NCBI RefSeq assembly: GCF_900109355.1
Contig: NZ_FOBF01000004.1
Span: 62,001-126,000, forward strand
Reading direction: 5' to 3'
Source of the DNA: Nonomuraea pusilla
GTDB taxonomy: Bacteria; Actinomycetota; Actinomycetes; Streptosporangiales; Streptosporangiaceae
DNA: 64,000 nucleotides
The notes under the pieces were generated by a model. That model was not told the DNA's origin, did no database searches, and saw only the letters and a list, made by a program, of their open reading frames with translations. A program made the position numbers and the translations under genes. Below, one piece after another: positions 1 through 9,077 of this stretch (positions within the stretch are counted from its first letter, which is position 1; each line of letters begins with the position of its first letter).

Positions 1-839
1 CCCATGGCGTCGAAGAACCCGGACAGGACCAGCGTGAACAGCACCACGGTCGCCGTCAGCGCGCCCGCCCTGACGAAACCGCCGAACACGTCGAACCGTC
101 CGACCAGCCCGAAGTCCGGCGCCGAGATCAGCGACGCCGGCACGCGCGGCACGACGACGCCCCACGCGGCGGGGTCGATCCTGGCGACCGCGTTCACGGC
201 CACGGCCAGCACGGTCGTCACGGCGATGCTGAGCAGGATGGCGGCGGGCGTTCTGCGCACGTACAGGACGATCATGAGGAGCAGGCCGAAGCAGAACACC
301 GCGACGGGCCACCCGGTGAGGTGGCCGGTCGCGCCGAGCTGCACGGGCGTGCCGGTGCCGCGCGCCACGAACCCGGCGTCCACCAGGCCGATGAGCGCGA
401 TGAACAGCCCGATGCCCACGCTGATGGCGTGCTTGAGCGCGAGCGGGATCGCGTTCATGATGAGCGCGCGCAGGCCGGTGACCGCCAGGATGATGATCAC
501 AAGCCCTTCGAGCACGACCAGGCCCATGGCCTCGGCCCACGTCATGTACGGCGCGGCCTGGTAGGCCACCACCGCGTTCAGCCCGAGGCCCGCGGCCAGG
601 CCGAAGGGCGCGTTGCCGACGAACGCCATGAGCAGCGTGGAGACGGCCGCCGCCAGCGCCGTGGAGGTGGTGAGCTGCGCGATCGAGAGCTTGGCGCCCG
701 TGACGTCGCGCGCCCCTGCGAGGATGATCGGGTTCAGCAGGATGATGTAGGCCATCGCCATGAAGGTGGTGACGCCGCCACGCACCTCGCGGCCCACGGT
801 GGTGCCCCGCCCGGTGAGCTCGAAGAACCTGTCGAGCAC
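1..839 (-). CDS. NCS2-family purine permease (3' end cut by the window)
   Basis: Membrane transporter predicted to import purine bases (adenine/guanine/hypoxanthine type, AzgA-like branch of NCS2). The 279 codons present are hydrophobic throughout and carry the family signature TTFMAMAYIILLNP near residues 24-37, followed by several membrane helices. Family members are roughly 430-480 residues, so about the last third lies outside the window. The GTG at 839 has a GAGGGGG ribosome site and an in-frame TGA a few codons upstream. It is the last visible gene of a leftward purine catabolism operon with the EF-hand protein and the xanthine dehydrogenase subunit, which supports a purine rather than a uracil substrate. 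The substrate is an inference. Confidence 0.85.
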   Translation of the reverse strand, partial: MLDRFFELTGRGTTVGREVRGGVTTFMAMAYIILLNPIILAGARDVTGAKLSIAQLTTSTALAAAVSTLLMAFVGNAPFGLAAGLGLNAVVAYQAAPYMTWAEAMGLVVLEGLVIIILAVTGLRALIMNAIPLALKHAISVGIGLFIALIGLVDAGFVARGTGTPVQLGATGHLTGWPVAVFCFGLLLMIVLYVRRTPAAILLSIAVTTVLAVAVNAVARIDPAAWGVVVPRVPASLISAPDFGLVGRFDVFGGFVRAGALTATVVLFTLVLSGFFDAM

Positions 840-897
840 GCTCGTCCCCCCTCGCCGTCGGGGGGAACGATCACTGCCTACCCGGCGGGGCCGAGGG

Positions 898-1131
898 TCA
901 TGCCTTCTCGTGCCGCCCGTGGCCGACCAGGGCGACGAACTCCTCCAGTGCGACACGGCCGTCGCCGTCGCGGTCCGCGGACTGGATGAACGCCTCGATC
1001 TCGCTCTCCGACGCGCCCTCACCGCCGAGCGCCTGGTTGGCCTGCCGGATCTCGTCCGCGGTCAGCAGGCCGTCGCCGTCGGTGTCGAAACGCTTGAACT
1101 CGGCCTCGGCGGCTTCACGCGCGCTAGCCAT
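898..1131 (-). CDS. Small EF-hand calcium-binding protein
   Basis: A 77-residue acidic protein with two canonical EF-hand loops: DTDGDGLLTADE (residues 16-27) and DRDGDGRVALEE (53-64). Each has Asp/Gly in the Ca2+-ligand positions and a terminal Glu. There is no signal peptide, so it is probably a cytoplasmic Ca2+ sensor or buffer. ATG 1131 has a GGGGAGG site and overlaps the stop codon of the upstream xanthine dehydrogenase gene by 8 nt, so translation is probably coupled. The position between a molybdenum hydroxylase and a purine permease is unusual for such a protein. Its role in purine use is unknown. Confidence 0.85.
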   Translation of the reverse strand: MASAREAAEAEFKRFDTDGDGLLTADEIRQANQALGGEGASESEIEAFIQSADRDGDGRVALEEFVALVGHGRHEKA

Positions 1132-3313
1132 CAGATACCTCCCCGTGATTGGACAAGGCGATATCTTCCGGCCTGATCGGAACACGCGTCAACCGGAGCC
1201 CGGTCGCCGCCCGCACCGCCGCCGCGATGGCCGGCGTGGACGACAGCGTCGGCGGCTCACCCGCCCCCCGCAGCCCGTACGGCGCCGCCGGGTCGGGGAA
1301 CTCCAGGATCTTCAGCCGCATGGGCGGCATGTCGAGGACCGTGGGGATGAGGTAGTCGGTGAACGACGGGTTCAGCACCCGGCCGTCGCGCACCCGGATC
1401 TCCTCCATCAGCGCCAGGCCCAGCCCCTGCGCCGACCCGCCGTGGATCTGCCCCTCCAGCGCCTGCGGGTTGAGCGCCCGGCCGACGTCCTGCACGGCCG
1501 CCAGCTCCACCACCTTGACCAGGCCCAGCTCGACGTCCACGTCCACGACCGCCCGGTGCACGCACAGCGCGAGCTGCACGTGGCTGTCGCCCTGCCCGGT
1601 GCGGGGGTCGAGCGGGTACGTCGGCCGGTGCCTGAACACCCGCGTCTCCTCGATCGGCCCGGACCGCTCCAGCGCCTCCCGCGGCGGCAGCCCCTCGAAA
1701 CGGGCCCGCACCGCCTCGCAGGCCAGCTTCACCGCGCCGCCCGTCACGTACGACTGGCGGGACGCCGACGACGAGCCCGCGGACCCCACGGACGTGTCCG
1801 CGGTGGCCACCGTCACGTCCGCGATGCCGAGCTCGGTCCGCGCGATCTGGGCCTGGAGCGTCACCAGGCCCTGACCCACCTCGGCCGCCGCCGTGCGCAC
1901 CGTGACGTGCGGCTCCCCGCCCACCAGCTCGGCCCGCACCACGGCCGTGGAGTAGTCGTCGAAGCCCTCGGAGAAGCAGATGTTCTTGATGCCGACGCCG
2001 TAGCCGACGCCGCGCCGCACCGACTCGCCGTGCGTGGTCTGCGAGACGCCGCCCGGCAGGTCCCGCAGGTCCTGCAGGTCACGGCCGCGCGGCCCCGGCA
2101 TCGGCAGCGACTCCAGCTCGCCGAGCATCTCCGCGAGCGGCGCCGGCGAGTCGACCACCTGCCCTGTGATCAAGGACGAGCCCTGGGAGACGGCGTTGCG
2201 CCGCCTGATCTCGACCGGCGACAGGCCGCACGCCTCGGCCAGCCGGTCCATCTGCGACTCGTACGCGAAGCACGCCTGCACCGCGCCGAACCCGCGCATC
2301 GCCCCGCACGGCGGGTTGTTGGTGTAGACGCCGGTCGCCACCACGTCCACGTTCGGCACCTCGTACGGCCCCACGCCGAGCGAGGCGGCGTTGCCCACGA
2401 CGGCGGGGGAGGAGGAGCAGTACGCGCCGCCGTCGAGCAGGATGTCCGCCCTGACGTAGACGAGCCGCCCGTCGCGGGTGGCGCCGTGCTCGTAGCGCAT
2501 CCTGGCCGGGTGCCGGTGCACGTGGCCGAAGAACGACTCCTCCCGCCCGTACACGATCTTCACGGGACGGTTCAGCCGCAGGGCCAGCAGGCAGGCGTGG
2601 ACCTGCATCGACAGGTCCTCCCTGGCGCCGAACGCGCCGCCGACGCCCGAGAGCGTCAGCCGCACCTTCTCCGGCGGCAGGCCCAGGCAGGGGGCGAGCT
2701 GGTCGCGGTCCACGTGCAGCCACTGCGTGGCGACGTACAGGTCCACGCCGCCGTCCTCGGCGGGCACGGCGAGCCCCGACTCAGGCCCGAGGAACGCCTG
2801 GTCCTGCATGCCGACCTCGTACTCGCCGGTGACGACGACGTCCGCCTCGAACACCTCGCCCCTGCGCACCGGCTGGCGCCGCACGACCTCGGTGGCCAGG
2901 CGGGGGTCGGTGACGGCGGGGCGCGGCTCGTACTCCACGGCGACCAGGGCCGCCGCCCTGCGGGCCGTCTCGGGGTGGTCGGCGGCCACCAGCGCCACCG
3001 GCTCGCCCTGGTGGCGCACCTCGTCCACGGCGAGCACCGGCTGGTCCCTGCGTTCCAGCCCGTAGCGTTTCTCGCCGGGCACGTCCTCGTGGGTGAGGAC
3101 GGCCAGCACGCCGGGCACGCGCAGCGCGGGGCCCACGTCGATCGACCTGATCCAGGCCGACGGGTGCGGGCTGCGCAGCGTCACGCCCCACACCATGCCG
3201 TCGAGCCAGAGGTCGGAGGCGTAGGCGAACTCGCCGGTCACCTTCAGCGTCGCGTCGGGCCGGCGCGCGCTCACGCCCACGCCGTGCAGCGCGGTGTCAG
3301 CCGTCTCGGTCAT
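1124..3313 (-). CDS. Xanthine dehydrogenase-type molybdopterin-binding subunit
   Basis: 729-residue large subunit of a molybdenum hydroxylase, probably xanthine/hypoxanthine dehydrogenase, oxidising purines to urate. An a/b hammerhead domain (about 20-130) precedes the molybdenum cofactor domains. Visible motifs are GVGGAFGARED (223-233, the GGGFGGKE-type glutamine/Mo loop), RGFGAVQACFAYESQ (about 344-358) and RGAGEPPTLSSTPA, whose Glu (about 686) aligns with the catalytic base. Neither the 2Fe-2S nor the FAD subunit is next to it. They may lie beyond the left edge or elsewhere. It is divergent from the PucR regulator across about 90 bp and is first in the leftward operon. Substrate assignment rests on family plus context. 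Confidence 0.88.
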   Translation of the reverse strand: MTETADTALHGVGVSARRPDATLKVTGEFAYASDLWLDGMVWGVTLRSPHPSAWIRSIDVGPALRVPGVLAVLTHEDVPGEKRYGLERRDQPVLAVDEVRHQGEPVALVAADHPETARRAAALVAVEYEPRPAVTDPRLATEVVRRQPVRRGEVFEADVVVTGEYEVGMQDQAFLGPESGLAVPAEDGGVDLYVATQWLHVDRDQLAPCLGLPPEKVRLTLSGVGGAFGAREDLSMQVHACLLALRLNRPVKIVYGREESFFGHVHRHPARMRYEHGATRDGRLVYVRADILLDGGAYCSSSPAVVGNAASLGVGPYEVPNVDVVATGVYTNNPPCGAMRGFGAVQACFAYESQMDRLAEACGLSPVEIRRRNAVSQGSSLITGQVVDSPAPLAEMLGELESLPMPGPRGRDLQDLRDLPGGVSQTTHGESVRRGVGYGVGIKNICFSEGFDDYSTAVVRAELVGGEPHVTVRTAAAEVGQGLVTLQAQIARTELGIADVTVATADTSVGSAGSSSASRQSYVTGGAVKLACEAVRARFEGLPPREALERSGPIEETRVFRHRPTYPLDPRTGQGDSHVQLALCVHRAVVDVDVELGLVKVVELAAVQDVGRALNPQALEGQIHGGSAQGLGLALMEEIRVRDGRVLNPSFTDYLIPTVLDMPPMRLKILEFPDPAAPYGLRGAGEPPTLSSTPAIAAAVRAATGLRLTRVPIRPEDIALSNHGEVSDG

Positions 3314-3406
3314 CCTCCGAGTAGAGCACCGCGGCCCGGCCGGTCCTATGCGCGTCGCGTGAAATCCCGGTCAGCGTCCGACCTGCGGGATTGTATATTC
3401 CTCCAA

Positions 3407-4909
3407 GTGCGCATCAGTGACCTGCTCGCCATCGGCGAGCTGCGCCTCACGCTGCTGACCGGCGACCCGCACCGCGAGTTCGGCGCCGTCCACATCACCG
3501 ACCTGCCCGAGCCCGGACGCTACCTGTCGGGAGGCGAGCTGGTGCTCACCGGCCTCATGTGGCGGCACGCGCCCGGCGACTCGGCCCGCTTCGCCTCCGC
3601 GCTGGCCAGGGCGGGGGCCGCCGCCGTCGGCGCGGGCCTGGCCAGGCTCGGCCACGTCCCCGCCGACCTGGTCGCGGCCTGCGAGGCCGCCGGGCTGCCG
3701 GTCGTCGAGGTGCCGACGGAGGTGTCGTTCGGCAGGGTCGCCGAGCTGGCCGCGCCCGGCCTGTCGGCGGACGCCCGCGACGCCCGCGACGCCCTCGGCC
3801 GGCACCGCAGGCTCGTGGCGGCCATCGCCGAGGGCGCCGGCCTGCGCGAGCTGTTCGAGCTGACCGCCGCCGAACTCGGCGTCACCGGGGCGGTCATCTC
3901 CGCCGCGGGCGAGGTGGTCGCCGGCTCCGCCCCCGACCCCGCCGCCCTCGCCAGGGCGTACCTGACCGCGCCCAGGCTCCCCGCGTACGCGCACGGCAGG
4001 ACGATCTTCGGGGTCGGGCGCGGGCACCGCGCCGCGGGATGGGCGCTCGCCTGCGACGGCGACCTGCTCGGCCGCGCCGACCTCGGCCACGAGCTGGCCG
4101 CCTGCGTCGCGCTCGAACGCGGGCGCATGGAGGAGGGCCGCAGGGTCGAGCGCCGGCTCGCCGGGCAGCTCGTCGGGGCCGCGCTCGCCGGGGCCGACCC
4201 CTCCGAGCTGAACGCGCGGCTGCGCACCTGCGGCCTGGACGCCGCCGAACCGTACGCCGTCGTGAACGTCACCGCCGCCAGGCCGGGCGCGACGCGCGGC
4301 CCCGACCCGGTCACGCTCGGCGGCAGGGTGGTGGAGGAACTGCTGAGCCGCGAGATCGTGGCGGCCGACGGGCCGGGCGGGGCCGTCGCCCTCGTGCCGC
4401 TGCGCGGCGCCACCGTCGGGCGGCTCGCCGCGCGGCTGCGGGCGGGGGCCGGCGTGCTGTCCGCCCTGCCGGGCACGCGCGTCTGCTGCGGGCTGAGCGG
4501 CGCGCTGACGGGCGCCGCCGGCGTCAAGGGCGGGATCGAGGAGTCGGGCCACGCCAGACGGCTGGCGGAGGCCCGAGGGGGAGGGGTGGTGACGAGCGAC
4601 GAGATCTACACGCACGCGCTGCTGCTGGCCACCGTGCCGGGCGACGTGCGGCGGTCGTTCTCGTCGCGGCTGCTGTCGCCGCTGCTCGACTACGACCGCC
4701 GCCACCAGTCGGAGCTGGTGCGCACCCTCGGCGTGTTCCTCGACTGCGCGGGATCGTGGAACGCGTGCGCCGAACGGCTGCACGTGCACGTCAACACGGT
4801 CCGCTACCGCGTCCGCAGGATCGAGGAGCTCACGGGCAGGAACCTGTCGGCGATGGCGGACCGCGTCGACTTCTTCCTCGCGCTCAGGGACACCGCGCCG
4901 CCCACCTGA
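3407..4909 (+). CDS. pucR: PucR-family transcriptional regulator of purine catabolism
   Basis: 500-residue regulator. An N-terminal PucR sensor domain (about 1-125, starting VRISDLLAIGELRL) is joined through a GGDEF-like middle region to a C-terminal PucR helix-turn-helix (about 440-490, CAERLHVHVNTVRYRVRRIE). Family members switch purine-degradation genes in response to purine metabolites or nitrogen state. The adjacent divergent target is the xanthine dehydrogenase/permease operon. The GTG at 3407 is chosen because a -10 box TATATT (3394-3399) ends 7 nt upstream, implying a leaderless mRNA. Much longer upstream reading in this frame runs antisense through the dehydrogenase and was discarded. 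Confidence 0.88.
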   Translation: MRISDLLAIGELRLTLLTGDPHREFGAVHITDLPEPGRYLSGGELVLTGLMWRHAPGDSARFASALARAGAAAVGAGLARLGHVPADLVAACEAAGLPVVEVPTEVSFGRVAELAAPGLSADARDARDALGRHRRLVAAIAEGAGLRELFELTAAELGVTGAVISAAGEVVAGSAPDPAALARAYLTAPRLPAYAHGRTIFGVGRGHRAAGWALACDGDLLGRADLGHELAACVALERGRMEEGRRVERRLAGQLVGAALAGADPSELNARLRTCGLDAAEPYAVVNVTAARPGATRGPDPVTLGGRVVEELLSREIVAADGPGGAVALVPLRGATVGRLAARLRAGAGVLSALPGTRVCCGLSGALTGAAGVKGGIEESGHARRLAEARGGGVVTSDEIYTHALLLATVPGDVRRSFSSRLLSPLLDYDRRHQSELVRTLGVFLDCAGSWNACAERLHVHVNTVRYRVRRIEELTGRNLSAMADRVDFFLALRDTAPPT

Positions 4910-4960
4910 ACCGTGCTCGTCGGGCGAGCGGGCGGTCGTGCGTCCCCGGCCGGACGCCGG

Positions 4961-5095
4961 CTAGCAGCAGAGTGCGTCGCCGAGCTGGACGGCAGGGGCA
5001 GACGACTGAGCCTGGGCGGCCGTACTATTGCCTGCGACGGTCACGAAGGCCGTGAGCAAGGCAGCAAGTGCGGACAGGGCGATACGCGTGCGCAT
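4961..5095 (-). CDS. 44-residue secreted peptide precursor, candidate signalling peptide
   Basis: Short gene: MRTR n-region, hydrophobic core IALSALAALLTAFVTVAG, then a TAAQA signal-peptidase-like site after residue 29. The predicted released peptide is 15 residues, QSSAPAVQLGDALCC, ending in two cysteines. ATG 5095 has a GGGAG ribosome site 8 nt upstream. It is transcribed divergently from the HTH-TPR regulator, with only 60 bp between starts. I do not recognise a named family. Small exported precursors beside TPR regulators are the hallmark of RRNPP quorum-sensing pairs, so a pheromone role is an inference. A simple small secreted protein is the alternative. Confidence 0.7.
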   Translation of the reverse strand: MRTRIALSALAALLTAFVTVAGNSTAAQAQSSAPAVQLGDALCC

Positions 5096-5155
5096 GGGGG
5101 TTCTCCCTCGCCTAGGTGTGTTGCTTGGACGTCATCATCTCAAGGAGCGGCGGCT

Positions 5156-6439
5156 GTGACCACATCTGACCTGGTCGGACTCCGTATTAAGACTGTCCGG
5201 CGGCAGCGTGGGCTGTCGCAGGCGCAGCTTGCGCACCCCGAGTTGTCTGACAGCTACGTCTCCTTGATCGAGAGCGGTAAGCGTACCCCTACCCCTGCCG
5301 TTCTGGAGCTGCTGGCGCAGAAGCTCGACTGCTCGCTGTCCTATCTGATCAACGGCGTGACCGCCGAGCAGATGGAGGACATCGAACTGGCGCTCGGTTA
5401 CGCGAGGCTCGCGCTGGAGAACGGTGAGGTCTCCGAGGCCCGCACCCGCTTCGCCGAGCTTCTGGCGAACAACAACCTGACAGGTCTGACCGCTCTTCGT
5501 CAAGACACCGAATTCGGGCTCGCCCTCGCCACCGAGGCGTGCGGCGACCGCGACGAGGCCATCGCGATCCTGCTGCGCCTGCAGGGCGAGGACGTCCCGG
5601 CGGAGCGCCGCATCGAGATCGCCATCGCGCTGTGCCGCGCCTACCGCGAGAGCAACCGGCTCACCGAGGCCGTCGAGATCGGCGAGAGCATCCTGGGCGG
5701 CGCCACCCGCCCCGCCTGGTCCGACCTGCTGGTCGAGCTGGGCTCCACGCTGCTCGGCGCCTACATCGTGCGGGGCGACCACCTGCGGGCCCGCCAGTTC
5801 GCCGCCGAGCTGCTGAACGCCTCCGACACCCTCGGCACGCCCAGGGCCATGGCCGCCGCCAACTGGAACGCCGCCTACACCGCGAGCCACACCGGCCACC
5901 GAGAGGAGGCGCTGACCTTCGCCGAGCGGGCCCTCGCGCTGCACACCGAGACGGCCCACCCGCGGTTCCTCGCCAGGATGCGCGTCTCCTACGCGCAGAT
6001 CTTCCGCCGCGCCCGCCCCCAGGACGCCGGCCAGCTGCGCGACCTGCTCACCCGCGCGGTCACCGAGCACGAGGAGAGCGCCACGAGCGGCGGCAACAGG
6101 GCCCAGGCCCTGGCCGAGCTGGCCTGCGTCGAGCTCATGAGCGGCGACTCCGAGGCGGCGATCCGCCACGGTCTCGCCGCCGACGCGATGCTCACCGACA
6201 CGGAGGTCGGGCAGGAGCCCGAGGCCGGGCTGCTGCTCGGGCTCGCGTACGGCGCGCGGGGCGACTTCGCCGAGGCCGAGCGGCACGTCGCCCGGGTGCG
6301 CGCCTCGCTGGAGCCGCTGCCCGGCTCCATGCAGTCGGCCAGCTCCTGGTACGCCACCGCCGAGACGCTGGAGCGGCTCGGCGACTCCGACGCGGCCGTC
6401 GAGTCGTACCAGCGGGCGCTGGCCTGCGCGGGAGTTTAA
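5156..6439 (+). CDS. XRE-type HTH regulator with C-terminal TPR repeats
   Basis: 427-residue cytoplasmic regulator. An XRE helix-turn-helix covers residues 5-62 (LRIKTVRRQRGLSQAQLA, then YVSLIESGKRTP). The remaining ~360 residues are alpha-helical TPR-like repeats such as ALGYARLALENGEVSEARTR and AAAVNW-like helices ending in a clear repeat at the C-terminus. This HTH plus TPR layout is that of RRNPP-type peptide receptors, but also of other actinobacterial regulators with unknown ligands. GTG 5156 has AAGGAG at 5142-5147. The divergent gene encodes a 44-residue exported peptide, the obvious candidate ligand. Neither the ligand nor the target genes are known. Confidence 0.85.
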   Translation: MTTSDLVGLRIKTVRRQRGLSQAQLAHPELSDSYVSLIESGKRTPTPAVLELLAQKLDCSLSYLINGVTAEQMEDIELALGYARLALENGEVSEARTRFAELLANNNLTGLTALRQDTEFGLALATEACGDRDEAIAILLRLQGEDVPAERRIEIAIALCRAYRESNRLTEAVEIGESILGGATRPAWSDLLVELGSTLLGAYIVRGDHLRARQFAAELLNASDTLGTPRAMAAANWNAAYTASHTGHREEALTFAERALALHTETAHPRFLARMRVSYAQIFRRARPQDAGQLRDLLTRAVTEHEESATSGGNRAQALAELACVELMSGDSEAAIRHGLAADAMLTDTEVGQEPEAGLLLGLAYGARGDFAEAERHVARVRASLEPLPGSMQSASSWYATAETLERLGDSDAAVESYQRALACAGV

Positions 6440-6486
6440 CGGCGGAGTCCGGACCGGGCGGTGGCGTCGGTAGCCTTGGGGGTGTC

Positions 6487-7095
6487 ATGAAGAGATCCCC
6501 GCTCGCGGCCGCCGCCGCGATTCTCGCCGCCCTGTTCGTGATCGTCACGGCCGGCCCGGCCCTGGCGCACGACACACTCAAGAGCAGCACCCCGGCCAAG
6601 GGGGCCACGGTGAAGACGCTCGACGAGGTCAAGCTGGAGTTCAGCGCCGGCGTGCGCATGCCGTTCGTCATCGTGCGCGGTGCCGGCGACGCCCAGCACC
6701 AGCGCGGCGAGCCGCAGGTCGACGGCTCCGTCGTGACGCAGGCCGTCGAGGGGCCCCTGCCCGACGGGGCGTACACGATCGCCTTCCGCGTCGTGTCGTC
6801 CGACGGGCACCCCATCGAGGGTGAGATCCCGTTCACGGTCAAGGGCGCGCCCTCGGCGTCCGCCACGCCGTCCGCGTCCGCCTCGGTGTCCGCGTCCGCA
6901 TCCGCGTCCGCCTCCGTGCCCCCGGCCACGCCTGAGGCGTCGCAGAGCGCCGCGGCGAGCCCGCCCGCCGCGCCCGCCGCGCAGACCGCCTCCGGCGAGG
7001 GGACGTCCTTCCCCGTCTGGCTGATCATCGTGGTCGGCGCGCTCGTCGGCATCGGCATCGGGTTCCTGCTGAGCGCGCGGAAGAGCAAGCCGTGA
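6487..7095 (+). CDS. copC: CopC-domain copper-binding protein, membrane anchored
   Basis: 202 residues. Signal peptide 1-27 cleaves before His28, which becomes the N-terminal residue and is the classic Cu(II) ligand of CopC. The CopC beta-sandwich spans about 28-123 and contains VVSSDGHPIEGEIPF with the conserved DGHP. A Ser/Ala/Pro-rich linker (about 124-174) is followed by one transmembrane helix (about 178-198) and a basic tail. It probably binds periplasmic-side copper and hands it to the CopD-like partner, whose GTG overlaps this stop by 4 nt. The ATG at 6487 has only a weak G-rich site upstream, with TAGCCT at 6471-6476 as a possible -10. Confidence 0.85.
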   Translation: MKRSPLAAAAAILAALFVIVTAGPALAHDTLKSSTPAKGATVKTLDEVKLEFSAGVRMPFVIVRGAGDAQHQRGEPQVDGSVVTQAVEGPLPDGAYTIAFRVVSSDGHPIEGEIPFTVKGAPSASATPSASASVSASASASASVPPATPEASQSAAASPPAAPAAQTASGEGTSFPVWLIIVVGALVGIGIGFLLSARKSKP

Positions 7096-9077
7096 GCAGG
7101 GCAGCGCGGCTGGGTGTCGCGGGGGCGGTCGCCGCCGTGGCCGCCCTGGTGCTCGGCATGATCGCCGGCGGCAGGGCGTTCCCCAGGATCATCCCGGGTC
7201 TGCCCGACGCGGGCGTGATCGTCCGCTGGGGGCTGCCGGTGTCGAAGGTGCTCCTCGACGCCGCGGGCGTCGTCACCGTCGGCCTGCTGCTGACCGCCGC
7301 GCTGCTGCTGCCCGCCGACAAGGGCGTGCTCGGGGCCGCGGCCCAGCGCTACGTCAGGGCCGCCTCGTGGTCGGGGCTCACCTGGGCGGGCGGGGCGTTC
7401 CTCGCGATCGTCTTCAGCACCGCCGAGTCGTGGGGCCGCTCGGTCCCCGACATCTTCAACAGCGTCTACCTCACCAGCTACGCCACCCAGACCACGCAGG
7501 GCGTGGCGCTCACCCTCGTCGTGCTGTTCGGCGTGGCCATCGCGCTGTTCTCGCGCGGCGCGATCACCTCGGGCGCGGCGGCGGCGCTGCTCGTGCTCGC
7601 CCTGGTGACGCTGCTGCCGCCCCCGCTGACCGGCCACACGTCCTCCTCGCCCAACCACGACCTGGCCACCTCGTCGCTGTCGCTGCACATGCTCGCGCTC
7701 GCGCTGTGGGTGGGCGGCCTGGTCGTGCTCGCCGTGCACGCGGTGAGCGGGCAGCAGCAGCTCGACGTCGCCGCGGCCCGCTTCTCCAGGATGGCGATGT
7801 GGTGCTTCGCCGCCGTCGGCCTGTCCGGCGTGTTCAGCCTGGTGGCGCGGCTCGGCGCGGTCTCCGACCTGTGGACGTCCGACTACGGCAAGCTGGCCAC
7901 CGCCAAGATCGTCGCGTTCGTGCTGCTCGGCTACGTCGGCTGGTGGCACCGCCAGCGCACGCTGGCCGGGCTGCGGGCCGGGCGGCCCCGCTCCTTCACC
8001 CGCCTGGCCGGCGGCGAGGCGATGCTCATGCTCGCCACCGTCGGCCTGGCCGTCGCGCTGTCCCGCACGCCGCCGCCCGACTTCACCACCCCCGCCGACC
8101 GCGCCTACGAGCTGCTCGGCTTCCCCATGCCGCCGCCGTACTCCCTGCCTAACGTGTTCTCGCTGTGGTGGTTCGACCTGTTCTTCGCGGCCGTGGCCCT
8201 GGCGCTGGCCGGCCTGTACGGCGCCGGCGTCGCCAGGCTGCTGCGCCGCGGCGACCGCTGGCCGTGGGGACGCACGGTGTCGTGGTTCCTCGGCGTGGCC
8301 GTGCTGGTCTTCGCCACGCAGAGCGGCCTCGCCAGGTACGCCAAGGTCATGTTCGACGTCCACATGATCGAGCACATGACCCTCTCCATGGTCGTGCCGA
8401 TCTTCCTGGTGCTCGGCGCGCCCGTGACGCTGGCGCTGCGCGCGCTCAAGCCGGCGGCCAGGCGCGGCGACAGGGGGCCGCGGGAGTGGCTCACCACGAT
8501 CCTGCACAGCCAGGTCGTCAAGGTCCTCAGCCACCCGATCATCGCCACGTCCATCTTCGTGGCCTCGACGTACGGGCTGTACTTCACGCCGCTGTTCGAG
8601 GCGGCGATGAAGGAGCACCTCGGCCACATCTGGATGACCCTGCACTTCCTCATCAGCGGGGCGCTGTTCTTCTGGGTGATCGTCGGCGTCGACCCGGCGC
8701 CCAACCGCCTGCCGTACGTCGGGCGGCTGCTGACGCTCTTCGTGACGATGCCCTTCCACGCGTTCTTCGGCATCGCCCTGATGATGACCGGCACCGTCAT
8801 CGCCTCCGGCTGGTACGAGCAGCTCGGCCGCGCCTGGGGGTCGAGCCTGCTGCAGAGCCAGCAGGACGGCGGCGCCATCGCCTGGGGCTTCGGTGAGATC
8901 CCCACGCTCATCGTGCTGCTCGCCATCGCCTTCCAGTGGTACGGCGACGAGGACAGGAAGGCCCGCCGCACCGACCGCCAGGCCGACAGGGCCGACAGAG
9001 CCGGCACCGGCGACTCCGAGCTCGACTCCTACAACGCCTACCTCGCGCGTCTCAACCGGGCCGACAACGGGGAGTAG
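7092..9077 (+). CDS. CopD-CtaG fusion membrane protein (copper import / cytochrome oxidase assembly)
   Basis: 661 residues with about 14 predicted membrane helices. The N-terminal half carries a CopD domain (motifs around HTSSSPNHDLATSSLSLHML with membrane His residues). The C-terminal half is a CtaG_Cox11-like caa3 assembly domain (FDVHMIEHMTLSMVVPIFLVL and FVTMPFHAFFGIALMM). The fused arrangement is common in actinobacteria. It is predicted to take copper from CopC across the membrane for loading of haem-copper oxidase. GTG 7092 overlaps the copC stop by 4 nt, so the two genes are translationally coupled. Confidence 0.87.
   Translation: MSRAARLGVAGAVAAVAALVLGMIAGGRAFPRIIPGLPDAGVIVRWGLPVSKVLLDAAGVVTVGLLLTAALLLPADKGVLGAAAQRYVRAASWSGLTWAGGAFLAIVFSTAESWGRSVPDIFNSVYLTSYATQTTQGVALTLVVLFGVAIALFSRGAITSGAAAALLVLALVTLLPPPLTGHTSSSPNHDLATSSLSLHMLALALWVGGLVVLAVHAVSGQQQLDVAAARFSRMAMWCFAAVGLSGVFSLVARLGAVSDLWTSDYGKLATAKIVAFVLLGYVGWWHRQRTLAGLRAGRPRSFTRLAGGEAMLMLATVGLAVALSRTPPPDFTTPADRAYELLGFPMPPPYSLPNVFSLWWFDLFFAAVALALAGLYGAGVARLLRRGDRWPWGRTVSWFLGVAVLVFATQSGLARYAKVMFDVHMIEHMTLSMVVPIFLVLGAPVTLALRALKPAARRGDRGPREWLTTILHSQVVKVLSHPIIATSIFVASTYGLYFTPLFEAAMKEHLGHIWMTLHFLISGALFFWVIVGVDPAPNRLPYVGRLLTLFVTMPFHAFFGIALMMTGTVIASGWYEQLGRAWGSSLLQSQQDGGAIAWGFGEIPTLIVLLAIAFQWYGDEDRKARRTDRQADRADRAGTGDSELDSYNAYLARLNRADNGE

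Noticed and set aside
1..839. Truncated permease pseudogene
   Set aside because: The gene is cut only by the window edge; no internal stop or frameshift is seen.
986..3406. Long open frame on the plus strand leading into pucR
   Set aside because: It runs antisense through the xanthine dehydrogenase gene, has Arg/His/Pro-rich composition typical of shadow frames, and pucR has its own promoter and start at 3407.
4913..5155. Upstream extension of the HTH-TPR regulator
   Set aside because: The family domain and the AAGGAG site support GTG 5156; the upstream part overlaps the divergent peptide gene and lacks family similarity.
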